A stretch of DNA of 64,000 nucleotides from NCBI RefSeq assembly GCF_041051975.1, contig NZ_CP163435.1, forward strand, positions 1,302,001 through 1,366,000, written 5' to 3'. The stretch comes from Streptomyces sp. R21 (lineage in GTDB: Bacteria > Actinomycetota > Actinomycetes > Streptomycetales > Streptomycetaceae). Both the position numbers and the translations under genes were made by a program. Every line of letters begins with the position of its first letter. Position 1 is the first letter of the stretch. The notes under the pieces were generated by a model. That model ran no database searches. It worked only from the letters and a program-made list of their open reading frames with translations, and was not told where the DNA came from. This document shows positions 51,111 to 58,401 of the stretch, piece by piece.

Positions 51111-51874
51111 CGCGGGGCCATGCGGATGGCGCCGTCGAGGCGGATCGTCTGGCCGTTGAGGTAGGGGTTCTCCAGCATCTCCACGGCGAGGCGGCCGAAG
51201 TCGTCGGGTTCGCCCAGGCGCTTGGGGTGGGGCACGGTCGCGGCGAGTCCATCGCGGATGTCGGCGCGGAGCCGGCCGAGCATGGGGGTGTCCATGATGC
51301 CGGGGGCGATGGTGTTCACCCGGATCTGCCAGCTGGCCAGGTCGCGGGCGGCGACGAGGGTCAGGCCGTGCACGCCCGCCTTGGCGGCGGTGTAGGAGGT
51401 CTGGCCGATCTGACCGTCGAAGGCGGCGACGGAGGCGGTCAGGACCACGGCTCCGCGGTCGCCGTCGACGACCTCGTTGCCGGAGAGGCGGGCGGCGGCC
51501 AGGCGCAGCACGTTGTAGGTGCCGATCAGGTTGACGCGGATGACCTCGGCGAAGGTGGCGAGCTCGCCGGGGGTGCGGTCCCGGTCGATGATCCGGGTGC
51601 GGTCGCCGCCGCGCCCGGCGCAGTGCACGACGAAGCGCAGCGGACCGAGATCCTGTGCTGCGTCGAGGGCCGCGTTGACCGAGGCTTCGTCGGTGACGTC
51701 GGCGCGGACGAAGCGGGCGGCCTCGCCGAGGTCGGCGACCGCCTTGACACCCTGTTCCTCGGAGATGTCGGCCAGGACGACCCGGCCTCCGCGGTCGACG
51801 ATGCGGCGCGCGGTGGCCAGTCCCAGGCCGGAGGCGCCGCCGGTGACCAGCGCCGACGATCCGTCGATGTTCAC
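51107..51874 (-). CDS. SDR, 17-beta-hydroxysteroid dehydrogenase type 10-like (3-hydroxyacyl-CoA dehydrogenase)
   Basis: The 255-residue enzyme begins SSALVTGGASGLGLATARRI, has LADISEEQG (NAD-type), VVHCAGRGGDRTRIIDRDRT followed by PGELATF, active site VVLTASVAAFDGQIGQTSYT then AAKAG, and VNTIAPGIMDTPML. These features match mitochondrial HSD17B10 and bacterial 2-methyl-3-hydroxyacyl-CoA dehydrogenases. It likely oxidises a (2-methyl-)3-hydroxyacyl-CoA produced by the flanking dehydrogenases and a hydratase. Confidence 0.88.
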   Translation of the reverse strand: MNIDGSSALVTGGASGLGLATARRIVDRGGRVVLADISEEQGVKAVADLGEAARFVRADVTDEASVNAALDAAQDLGPLRFVVHCAGRGGDRTRIIDRDRTPGELATFAEVIRVNLIGTYNVLRLAAARLSGNEVVDGDRGAVVLTASVAAFDGQIGQTSYTAAKAGVHGLTLVAARDLASWQIRVNTIAPGIMDTPMLGRLRADIRDGLAATVPHPKRLGEPDDFGRLAVEMLENPYLNGQTIRLDGAIRMAPR

Positions 51875-51884
51875 ATCAAACTCC

Positions 51885-53033
51885 TTACAGGCCGAGGGAC
51901 TTGCTGATGATGGTCTTCAGGACCTCGCTGGTGCCGCCGTAGATGCGGGTCACCCGCGCGTCGGCGTACAGCCGGGCGATGGGCGACTCGAGGATGTAGC
52001 CGTAGCCGCCGTGCAGTTGCAGACAGCGGTCGACCACACGGCCCTGCGTCTCGGTGCAGAACAGCTTGGTCTTGGCCGCGTCGGCCGGGCTCAGTTCGCC
52101 GGCGACCAACGCGGTGATCGCCGCGTCCAGGAGGGCCTGGGCGGCTTCCAACTCGGCGGCCGTGGCCGCGAGTTCGAACTTGGTGTTCTGGAAGTGGGCG
52201 ACCGGTTTGCCGAACACGGTGCGGTCGCGGACGTAGGTGAGGGTCAGGTCGATCGCGGCGCGGGTCTGGGCGACGGCGCCGACCGCGATGGCCAGCCGCT
52301 CCTGGGCCAGGTTGCGCCCGAGGTGGGTGAAGGCGGCTCCTTCCTCGCCCAGGAGGTCGGCGACGGGGACGCGGACGTCGTCGAAGGACAGTTCCACGGT
52401 GTCCTGGACTGCGAGGCCGATCTTCTCCAGCTTGCGCCCGACGGTGAATCCGGGCGTGCCCTTCTCCACGACCAGCAGGGACAGTCCGGCGCGCCGGTCG
52501 TCCGCGTCGGTGGCGGTGCGGGCCACGACGATCACCAGGTCGGCGTGGTGGCCGCCGGTGATGAAGGTCTTGGCACCGTTGAGCGTGTAGTGGTCGCCGT
52601 CGCGGACCGCCCTCGTCGCGACACCGGCCAGGTCGGATCCCGTACCCGGTTCGCTCATCGCGATCGCGGTGTACAGGTCGCCAGAGGCCAGTCCCGGGAA
52701 CCAGCGGGCCCGTTGCTCGGCGTTCGCGAGACCCGTGAAGTACGGGACCACGACGTCGAGATGGGTCCGCAGCCCGCCCAAGGTGACGCCCGCACGGGCG
52801 CACTCCTCCTGGATGACGACGTTGAAGCGGTAGTCGTCCTGGCCGCCCCCGCCGTACTCCTCGGGAACGGCCGTGCCGATGATGCCCAACTTGCCCAGTG
52901 CGGTGAACAGTTCACGGGGGACCAGCCCGGCCCGCCGCCAGTCCTCGTAGACCGGAAGCACCTCGCGGGCGATGAAGTCGCGGACCAGGAGGCGGAAATC
53001 CTCGTGGTTCTGCTCGAACAGGGTCCGGCGCAT
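51885..53033 (-). CDS. Acyl-CoA dehydrogenase 3 (long-chain/isovaleryl type)
   Basis: The 382-residue protein has EEYGGGGQDDYRFN, AMSEPGTGSDLAGVATRA, KTFITGGHHADLVIVV, and a C-terminal RIYGGTSEVLKTIISKSLGL where glycine replaces the usual glutamate. The alternative catalytic glutamate is present in NLAQERLAIA, the place used by isovaleryl- and long-chain enzymes. It heads the four-gene leftward operon. A TGAGTATAC site 25-38 bases upstream is shared with the promoter of acyl-CoA dehydrogenase 4. The ATG at 53033 follows GGAGA. Confidence 0.9.
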   Translation of the reverse strand: MRRTLFEQNHEDFRLLVRDFIAREVLPVYEDWRRAGLVPRELFTALGKLGIIGTAVPEEYGGGGQDDYRFNVVIQEECARAGVTLGGLRTHLDVVVPYFTGLANAEQRARWFPGLASGDLYTAIAMSEPGTGSDLAGVATRAVRDGDHYTLNGAKTFITGGHHADLVIVVARTATDADDRRAGLSLLVVEKGTPGFTVGRKLEKIGLAVQDTVELSFDDVRVPVADLLGEEGAAFTHLGRNLAQERLAIAVGAVAQTRAAIDLTLTYVRDRTVFGKPVAHFQNTKFELAATAAELEAAQALLDAAITALVAGELSPADAAKTKLFCTETQGRVVDRCLQLHGGYGYILESPIARLYADARVTRIYGGTSEVLKTIISKSLGL

Positions 53034-53057
53034 CGAATCTCCTTCGATCGGACCCTA

Positions 53058-53071
53058 TTGAGTATACGTAA
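53058..53071. promoter_or_regulatory. Candidate GntR operator (copy 1)
   Basis: TTGAGTATACGTAA contains TGAGTATAC, which recurs in inverse orientation at 54686-54699. The two copies flank the tandem GntR gene and lie before acyl-CoA dehydrogenases 3 and 4. This stretch is unusually AT-rich for the window. Confidence 0.5.
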
Positions 53072-53127
53072 TTGCCCTACGCGGTCTAGGTGATCTGCGA
53101 ATGATCAGGCTGACAGGCGCCGGATGA

Positions 53128-54600
53128 TCAGTGCCACCAGGGAATGAGTGCATCCAAATGCCGACGCATCCGGTGTCGGGCGACCCCCGCGTCGCCCTGC
53201 GCGATCGCGTCGAGGATGCGCTGGTGAACGTGCTGGACCTCGTCGGCAGCCCTGTCCCCCGGCAGCGGCTGATCGTGGCCGGAGGCGTGCCGGCGGAACA
53301 GCTCGGTGATGATGGCGAGGAAGAGGGAGAGCACGGGGTTGTTGGCCAGGGCCGCCAGTTCGGAGTGGAACAGGTCGGCCTTGCGGAGGTCGTCGGCCGG
53401 GCCCTCGGTGGTCCACCGGACCGCCTTCGCGAGGCGTTCGGCGACCTCGGTGTCGCCCGCGGCCTGCCGGGCGGTCACCCTGGCGACGATGCCGAGCTCG
53501 ATGGCGTTGCGGACGATCCGCAGGTCGTCGGCCTTGACTCCCTGGTATTCGAGGAAGAGCGCCATCGTGTCGATGCTGGCCTGCGGCTCGGGCTCGGTGA
53601 CGACGAGTCCGCCGCCGGGGCCGCGGCGCATCCGGGCGACCTGGTGGTACTCCAGCAGTCGTACGGCTTCCCTCAGGACGGCCCGGCTGATCTCGTAGCG
53701 GGACAGCAGATCCGTCTCCGAACCGAGGACCATGCCGACCTGCCAGCCCCGCGCGGCGATGTCGTCGTGGATCCGGGCGGCCACCACTTCGGCGAGCTTG
53801 GCCCGCGGCCCCTCGACCAGCTCCGGCTCCACGACGTTCCCGGAGATCCGCTGCCCGCGGCGCACCCTGTGCTTCTCGATCCAGGCGGCCACCGACTCCA
53901 GATGGGCGGTGAGCTCGCTCTGCGCGCGGGCTCCGTCGTCGGCGACGACGGCGTCGACCACGGCACGGTGCTCGCGGTGCGAGGTCTCCTTCGCCGCATG
54001 CATCTCCGCCTTGGAGATACGCCGGGAGGTGTGCGCGTAGCGGGCGGTGAGGCGGGTGAGGACGTCGATGAACAGGTGCAGGACCGGGTTGCCGGACAAC
54101 TGGCCGAGCACCGGGTGCAGGGGGTCCTGGGAGTGGACCGACGGATCGTCCCAGTGGCCGAGTTCGGATTCGAGGGTGGCCCGGAGGGTGACGATGCCCT
54201 CCTCGGTGATCTGGTCGGCGGCGAGGCCGGCGGCGATCGGTTCGAGGAGCTGGCGGGCCTGGAGGAGGTCGGTGACGCTGGTGCCGACGTACTCCAGGTA
54301 GATCACCATGGCCCGGGTCGCCGGTCCCGCGTCGGGGGCGCACACGATCAGCCCGCCGTTCGGGCCGCGCCGCATCCTGGCGACCTGGTGGTGCTCGACC
54401 AGCCGTACGGCCTCGCGCAGCACCGCGCGGCTCACTCCCAGCCGCTCGCGCAGGTCCACTTCGGAGCCCAGCGACTCACCGACGGGCCAGCCTTGGCGGA
54501 TCACGGTCGCCTCGATGCGCTGCGCGGTCTGCGCGGCCAGCTTCCCGACCGGCAGACCGGTCTCGCCGTCGGCGGGCTCGCGGTCGACGGCAGTCGCCAT
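53128..54600 (-). CDS. Tandem GntR/FCD-family regulator (two fused copies)
   Basis: The 490-residue protein contains two complete FadR-subfamily units. Unit 1 (about 15-240): winged helix LGVSRAVLREAVRLVEHHQV then ARMRRGPNGGL, and FCD effector domain to AWIEKHRV. Unit 2 (about 260-490): YEISRAVLREAVRLLEYHQV then ARMRRGPGGGL, with its own FCD domain ending HLDALIPWWH. The near-identical helices suggest internal duplication and a built-in dimer on a single polypeptide. FCD regulators respond to carboxylates or acyl-CoAs. It is flanked on both sides by acyl-CoA dehydrogenase promoters with TGAGTATAC sites, its likely targets. Confidence 0.9.
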   Translation of the reverse strand: MATAVDREPADGETGLPVGKLAAQTAQRIEATVIRQGWPVGESLGSEVDLRERLGVSRAVLREAVRLVEHHQVARMRRGPNGGLIVCAPDAGPATRAMVIYLEYVGTSVTDLLQARQLLEPIAAGLAADQITEEGIVTLRATLESELGHWDDPSVHSQDPLHPVLGQLSGNPVLHLFIDVLTRLTARYAHTSRRISKAEMHAAKETSHREHRAVVDAVVADDGARAQSELTAHLESVAAWIEKHRVRRGQRISGNVVEPELVEGPRAKLAEVVAARIHDDIAARGWQVGMVLGSETDLLSRYEISRAVLREAVRLLEYHQVARMRRGPGGGLVVTEPEPQASIDTMALFLEYQGVKADDLRIVRNAIELGIVARVTARQAAGDTEVAERLAKAVRWTTEGPADDLRKADLFHSELAALANNPVLSLFLAIITELFRRHASGHDQPLPGDRAADEVQHVHQRILDAIAQGDAGVARHRMRRHLDALIPWWH

Positions 54601-54685
54601 GGGCCAACTCCTCTGCGGGGATATTGCGGATCCCCAGTCTATTCGCCACGGACACCGGGCACTGGCAGGCAGGCCAACGCCATGG

Positions 54686-54699
54686 TTAAAGTATACTCA
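54686..54699. promoter_or_regulatory. Candidate GntR operator (copy 2)
   Basis: TTAAAGTATACTCA is the inverse of the TGAGTATAC element at 53058 with similar AT-rich flanks. It lies between the divergent tandem GntR gene and acyl-CoA dehydrogenase 4. Confidence 0.5.
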
Positions 54700-54762
54700 T
54701 TTCGCGTCTTGGTCGCAGGACGACCCGTCCCACGGCCGCAGGACGACAAGGAGCGGACAGCG

Positions 54763-55938
54763 ATGCGACTGGAGTCCACGCCCGAGCTGGAGGCGTTCCG
54801 CGGGAAAGTGCGCGCCTTCGTCACGGAGCACGCGCCCGGCATCAAGACACACTCCGGGGTGCGCGCCCCCGAACCCGGGCTGATGCCGGCGGTCCGGGAG
54901 TGGACCGCGAAGCTCTACGAGGCGGGCTTCCTCGGCATCGACTGGCCCGTCGAGTACGGCGGCAGGCCCGACGCCCATCCCCTCGAACCGTCCGTGGTGG
55001 CCGAGGAGATCGCCCGCGCCCGCACCTGGCCGCCGGTCGGCGCGGCCTCGCTGGCCTCGGGGGCCCTCATCGACTTCGGCACCGACGAGCAGCGGGCCCG
55101 TTTCCTGCCCCGCATCCGCAGCTGCGAGGACGTGTGGTGCCAGCTGTTCAGCGAGCCGGAGGCGGGCAGCGACCTGGCGGCGCTGCGCACCCGGGCGCGC
55201 CGCGAGGGCGAGGGCGACGACGCGGTGTACGTCGTCGACGGCCAGAAGGTGTGGACGACCAACGGCCAGCACGCCGACATGGGTTACCTGCTCGCGCGCA
55301 CCGACCCCGAGGCTCCGAAGCACCGGGGCATCACGGCGTTCGCGCTGGACATGCGCAGCCCGGGGGTCGAGGTGCGGCCGCTGCGCGAGATCACCGGGAC
55401 CACCGACTTCAACGAGGTCTTCCTCGACGGTGCGAGGATCCCGGCCGCGCACGCGATCGGCCGCGTGAACGACGGCTGGCGGGTGGCGATGAGCAGCCTG
55501 GGCCGGGAGCGATCCGGGGTGGCCGCGCGCGGCGCCGAGCTGGCCGCCGTACTGGAGGAGCTCGTGCGGCTCGCGGACGGGCTCGACGACTCCGCCACCC
55601 GGCAGACCCTCGGTGAACTCGCCGCCCGGGTCCACGTCAACGCCGCGATGATCGGCCTCGCGCAGTCGCGGATGCTGCACGGCACGGAACAGCCGGCCGA
55701 CGCCCTCCTCGGCAAGATCTTCTTCAGCGAGCTCAACCACGACCTCGCCGACTTCGGTCTGCGCCTGCAGGGCACGGACGGCCTGCTCACCGAGGGCGAC
55801 CCTCAGGCGGTGGCCGACGGCTGGTGGCAGGACGCCCATCTGTACTCGCGTGCGTACACGATCGCGGGCGGGGCGAACGAGGTCCTGCGGACGCAGATCG
55901 CCGAGCGGGGGTTGGGGCTGCCGCGCGAGACGCGCTGA
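54763..55938 (+). CDS. Acyl-CoA dehydrogenase 4 (FadE-type, alternative catalytic base)
   Basis: The 391-residue protein has GIDWPVEYGGRP, LFSEPEAGSDLAALRTRARR, QKVWTTNGQHADMGYL, and a C-terminal YTIAGGANEVLRTQIAERGL in which the classical glutamate is missing; SLGRERSGVA holds the alternative one. It resembles acyl-CoA dehydrogenase 2 in these traits, and both suit bulky ring-containing acyl-CoAs. The ATG at 54763 has AAGGAG ten bases upstream. It is probably controlled by the divergent GntR regulator and lies upstream of the second P450. Confidence 0.88.
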   Translation: MRLESTPELEAFRGKVRAFVTEHAPGIKTHSGVRAPEPGLMPAVREWTAKLYEAGFLGIDWPVEYGGRPDAHPLEPSVVAEEIARARTWPPVGAASLASGALIDFGTDEQRARFLPRIRSCEDVWCQLFSEPEAGSDLAALRTRARREGEGDDAVYVVDGQKVWTTNGQHADMGYLLARTDPEAPKHRGITAFALDMRSPGVEVRPLREITGTTDFNEVFLDGARIPAAHAIGRVNDGWRVAMSSLGRERSGVAARGAELAAVLEELVRLADGLDDSATRQTLGELAARVHVNAAMIGLAQSRMLHGTEQPADALLGKIFFSELNHDLADFGLRLQGTDGLLTEGDPQAVADGWWQDAHLYSRAYTIAGGANEVLRTQIAERGLGLPRETR

Positions 55939-55968
55939 TCCCCGCCCGTCCCACCTCGAGCCATTGAT

Positions 55969-55984
55969 TGTACCGACCGGTCGA
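55969..55984. promoter_or_regulatory. 16-bp TetR-type operator before the second P450
   Basis: TGTACCGACCGGTCGA keeps the TnnACC/GGTnnA half-sites with four bases between them. It lies 38 bases before the P450 start. Confidence 0.6.
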
Positions 55985-56022
55985 CGTAATCTTCCGTCGG
56001 AGCAACGAGAAGGCGAGGAACC

Positions 56023-57264
56023 ATGACCGAGAACGTGTCCGGAGCCGAAGTCGCCGAGCAACTGCCGGAGTTCCCCACCCCCCGGTCGAGCCAGTGCCCG
56101 TTCGCGCCGCCGCCGGCCCTGCTCGCACTGCACGAGACCTGCAAGTCCGTGCAGCGCGCCAGGACCTGGGACGGCACCGCCCCGTGGCTCGTCACGAGCC
56201 ACGCCGCGCAGCGCCAGTTGATGACCGACCCGCGGCTCAGCGCCAACATCGGCGCGCCCGGTTACCCGCACACGACCGAGGCCATGAAGGCGCACGCCGC
56301 GCAGACACAGCCGCTGATCAACAACGCCGACGGGGCCGAGCACACGCGCTGGCGCCGGATGCTGTCGAACTCCTTCACCCGGCACCGGATGGAGAAGCTC
56401 CGCCCGGAGATCCAGCAGATCACCGACGACCTGATCGACGGGATGCTGGCAGGACCCAAGCCGGTCGACCTCAACGAGGCCCTGTCCCTGCCGCTGCCGT
56501 CCCTGATGATCTGCGCGCTGCTCGGGGTGCCGTACGAGGACCACGACTTCTTCCAGAAGCACGCCGGCGTCACCAACGCGCGCTTCAAGACGCCCGAGGA
56601 AGCCGCCACGTCGACGGCTGATCTGCGCCGCTACATCACCGGTCTGATCGAGGCCAAGACGGCCGAGCCCGGCGAGGACGTGCTGTCCGACCTCGGGGCC
56701 AAGGTCGCGGAGGGCGTGCTCACCATGCCCGACGCCGCCGCGCTCGGGCACATCCTGCTGGTGGCCGGCCACGACACCAGCGCCAACATGATCACCCTGG
56801 GCACCGCGCTGCTGCTGGAGAACCCCGACCAGCTCGCGGCTCTGCGCGAGAACGCCGACGACCCGAAGTACGTGACGAAGGCCGTCGAGGAACTGCTGCG
56901 GTACCTCACCATCCCGCACCTGCTGGCCCGGCGGGTGGTGCTGGACGACATCGAGTTCGAGGGCGAGACCATCCGCGCGGGCGAGGGCATCATCGCCTCG
57001 CTCCCCGCGGCCAACTGGGATCCGCAGGCCTTCCCCGAGCCCGAGAAGCTGGATCTCACCCGCAACGCGGCGCACCACCACGCGTTCGGCTGGGGCCCCC
57101 ACCAGTGCGTCGGACAGCAGCTGGCCCGCATCGAACTGCATGTCGTCTTCAGCACCCTGTTCCGCCGCGTGCCGTCCCTGCGGCTCGCGGTCGACGTCTC
57201 GGAGCTGAAGTTCAAGGAGGACTCGCAGGCGTACGGCATCTACGAGCTGCCCGTCACCTGGTGA
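56023..57264 (+). CDS. Cytochrome P450 monooxygenase 2
   Basis: The 413-residue P450 has the I-helix AGHDTSANMI, the EELLRYL ExxR motif, and the heme loop FGWGPHQCVGQQLARIE with the cysteine at residue 362. It is a close paralogue of P450 1 (19866-21098): the SQCPFAP start, RARTWDGTAPWLVTSHAAQR, SLMICALLGVPYEDHDFF and the C-terminal YELPVTW are shared. Duplication followed by divergence at the substrate-contact region is likely, so the two may hydroxylate successive intermediates. No ferredoxin is adjacent; the orphan ferredoxin at 44663 and the reductase at 21363 could serve it. The gene is followed after 25 bases by an alcohol dehydrogenase. Confidence 0.95.
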   Translation: MTENVSGAEVAEQLPEFPTPRSSQCPFAPPPALLALHETCKSVQRARTWDGTAPWLVTSHAAQRQLMTDPRLSANIGAPGYPHTTEAMKAHAAQTQPLINNADGAEHTRWRRMLSNSFTRHRMEKLRPEIQQITDDLIDGMLAGPKPVDLNEALSLPLPSLMICALLGVPYEDHDFFQKHAGVTNARFKTPEEAATSTADLRRYITGLIEAKTAEPGEDVLSDLGAKVAEGVLTMPDAAALGHILLVAGHDTSANMITLGTALLLENPDQLAALRENADDPKYVTKAVEELLRYLTIPHLLARRVVLDDIEFEGETIRAGEGIIASLPAANWDPQAFPEPEKLDLTRNAAHHHAFGWGPHQCVGQQLARIELHVVFSTLFRRVPSLRLAVDVSELKFKEDSQAYGIYELPVTW

Positions 57265-57289
57265 CCCTCCGCCTCGACAAGGAGCCTCC

Positions 57290-58324
57290 ATGGCCACGAT
57301 GAAGTCCGTCCTGAGCGGCGCGAAGAACGAGATCGAGGTCGTGGAGGTCGAGCGCCCCGCGCCCGGCCCCAGGGACGCGCTCGTCCGCATCCGCGCCTGC
57401 GGGATCTGCGGCACCGACACGTTCTTCGTCCAGATGGGCGGCACCCCCTACAACCACCCCGACGGCTCGGTGGTCCCGCTGCCGCTCGGCCACGAACCCG
57501 CCGGTGAGGTCGTCGAGGTGGGCGCCGAGGTCACGGACCTGAAGGTCGGCGACCGGGTGGTCGTCAACCCGCAGGGGGCGCCGTCCGGGATCATCGGCTG
57601 CGGCGGCGAGCTCGGCGGGATGAACGAGTACCTGCTCATCGAGGACGCCGTACTGGGCGAGAGCGTGGCGGTGTTCCCGGACGAGTTGCCCTTCGACGTG
57701 GCCGCGCTCAACGAGCCGATGGCGGTCGCCCGGCACTGTGTGAACCGCTCCGGGGCGAAGCCCACGGACAGGGTCGTCGTCTTCGGCGCCGGGCCCATCG
57801 GGCTGGGCGCCACGATCTGGCTGAAGCTGCGCGGCGTGGAGCACGTGGTCGTCGTCGACGTCATCCCCGAGCGGCTTGAGATCGCGCTGGCCGTCGGCGC
57901 CGACGTGGTCATCGACTCCAGGACCGAGGACGTCACCGCCCGGCTGACCGCACTGCACGGCCAGGCGGCCAACGCGCTCGGACAGCCGCGCCCGGGCACC
58001 GACATCTACATCGACGCCGCCGGGGCCCCGGCCGTCTTCCAGACCGTGGTCGACGCCGCGAAGTGGAAGGCGAAGCTGGTGATGGTGGCCGTTCAGAAGA
58101 AGTCGGATGCCATCGACCTCGGTGGGATGTTGCGCAGCGAGCTCACGCTCATCGCCTCGCAGGGCTACCCCACCGAGATCTTCGAGGTCACCGCCGAACT
58201 CGCCGCGCACCAGGACCGGTTCGCCAAGCTGATCAGCCACCGGGTGCCGTTCTCGGAGGTGGACCGGGCGTTCGAGCTCGCGCTGACTCCGGGCGCGGCA
58301 GAGAAGGTCGTCGTCATCTTCTGA
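57290..58324 (+). CDS. Zinc-dependent alcohol dehydrogenase lacking the structural zinc loop
   Basis: The 344-residue medium-chain dehydrogenase has catalytic-zinc residues in RACGICGTDTFFVQ and PLGHEPAGEVVEVG, the NEPMAVARH region, and the NAD fold VVVFGAGPIGLGATIWLKLRG. The four-cysteine structural zinc loop is absent; its place reads NPQGAPSGIIGCGGELGG. Sorbitol-dehydrogenase-like enzymes can lack it. In an operon directly after P450 2, it probably oxidises the new hydroxyl to a ketone; this is inference. The ATG at 57290 follows AAGGAG. Confidence 0.87.
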   Translation: MATMKSVLSGAKNEIEVVEVERPAPGPRDALVRIRACGICGTDTFFVQMGGTPYNHPDGSVVPLPLGHEPAGEVVEVGAEVTDLKVGDRVVVNPQGAPSGIIGCGGELGGMNEYLLIEDAVLGESVAVFPDELPFDVAALNEPMAVARHCVNRSGAKPTDRVVVFGAGPIGLGATIWLKLRGVEHVVVVDVIPERLEIALAVGADVVIDSRTEDVTARLTALHGQAANALGQPRPGTDIYIDAAGAPAVFQTVVDAAKWKAKLVMVAVQKKSDAIDLGGMLRSELTLIASQGYPTEIFEVTAELAAHQDRFAKLISHRVPFSEVDRAFELALTPGAAEKVVVIF

Positions 58325-58383
58325 AGAGTCGCTGCTGTAGAGCTACTTCTGCAGAGCGCGTCTGAAGAGCTGCTGCTGAAGAG
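58321..58383. repeat. Short direct repeats of CTGAAGAG
   Basis: CTGAAGAG occurs at 58321, 58362 and 58376, with CTGCAGAG at 58349 and GCTGCTG between copies. The first copy includes the stop codon of the alcohol dehydrogenase. It looks like local slippage duplication in the 77-base gap between convergent genes. Confidence 0.4.
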
Positions 58384-58401
58384 TCACTTCTCCGGAGCCG
58401 C

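Noticed and set aside
53074..53089. GCGGTCTA downstream of the TGAGTATAC site as a TetR operator
   Set aside because: The left half reads TGCCCT instead of TGTACC, so it is at best a half-site.
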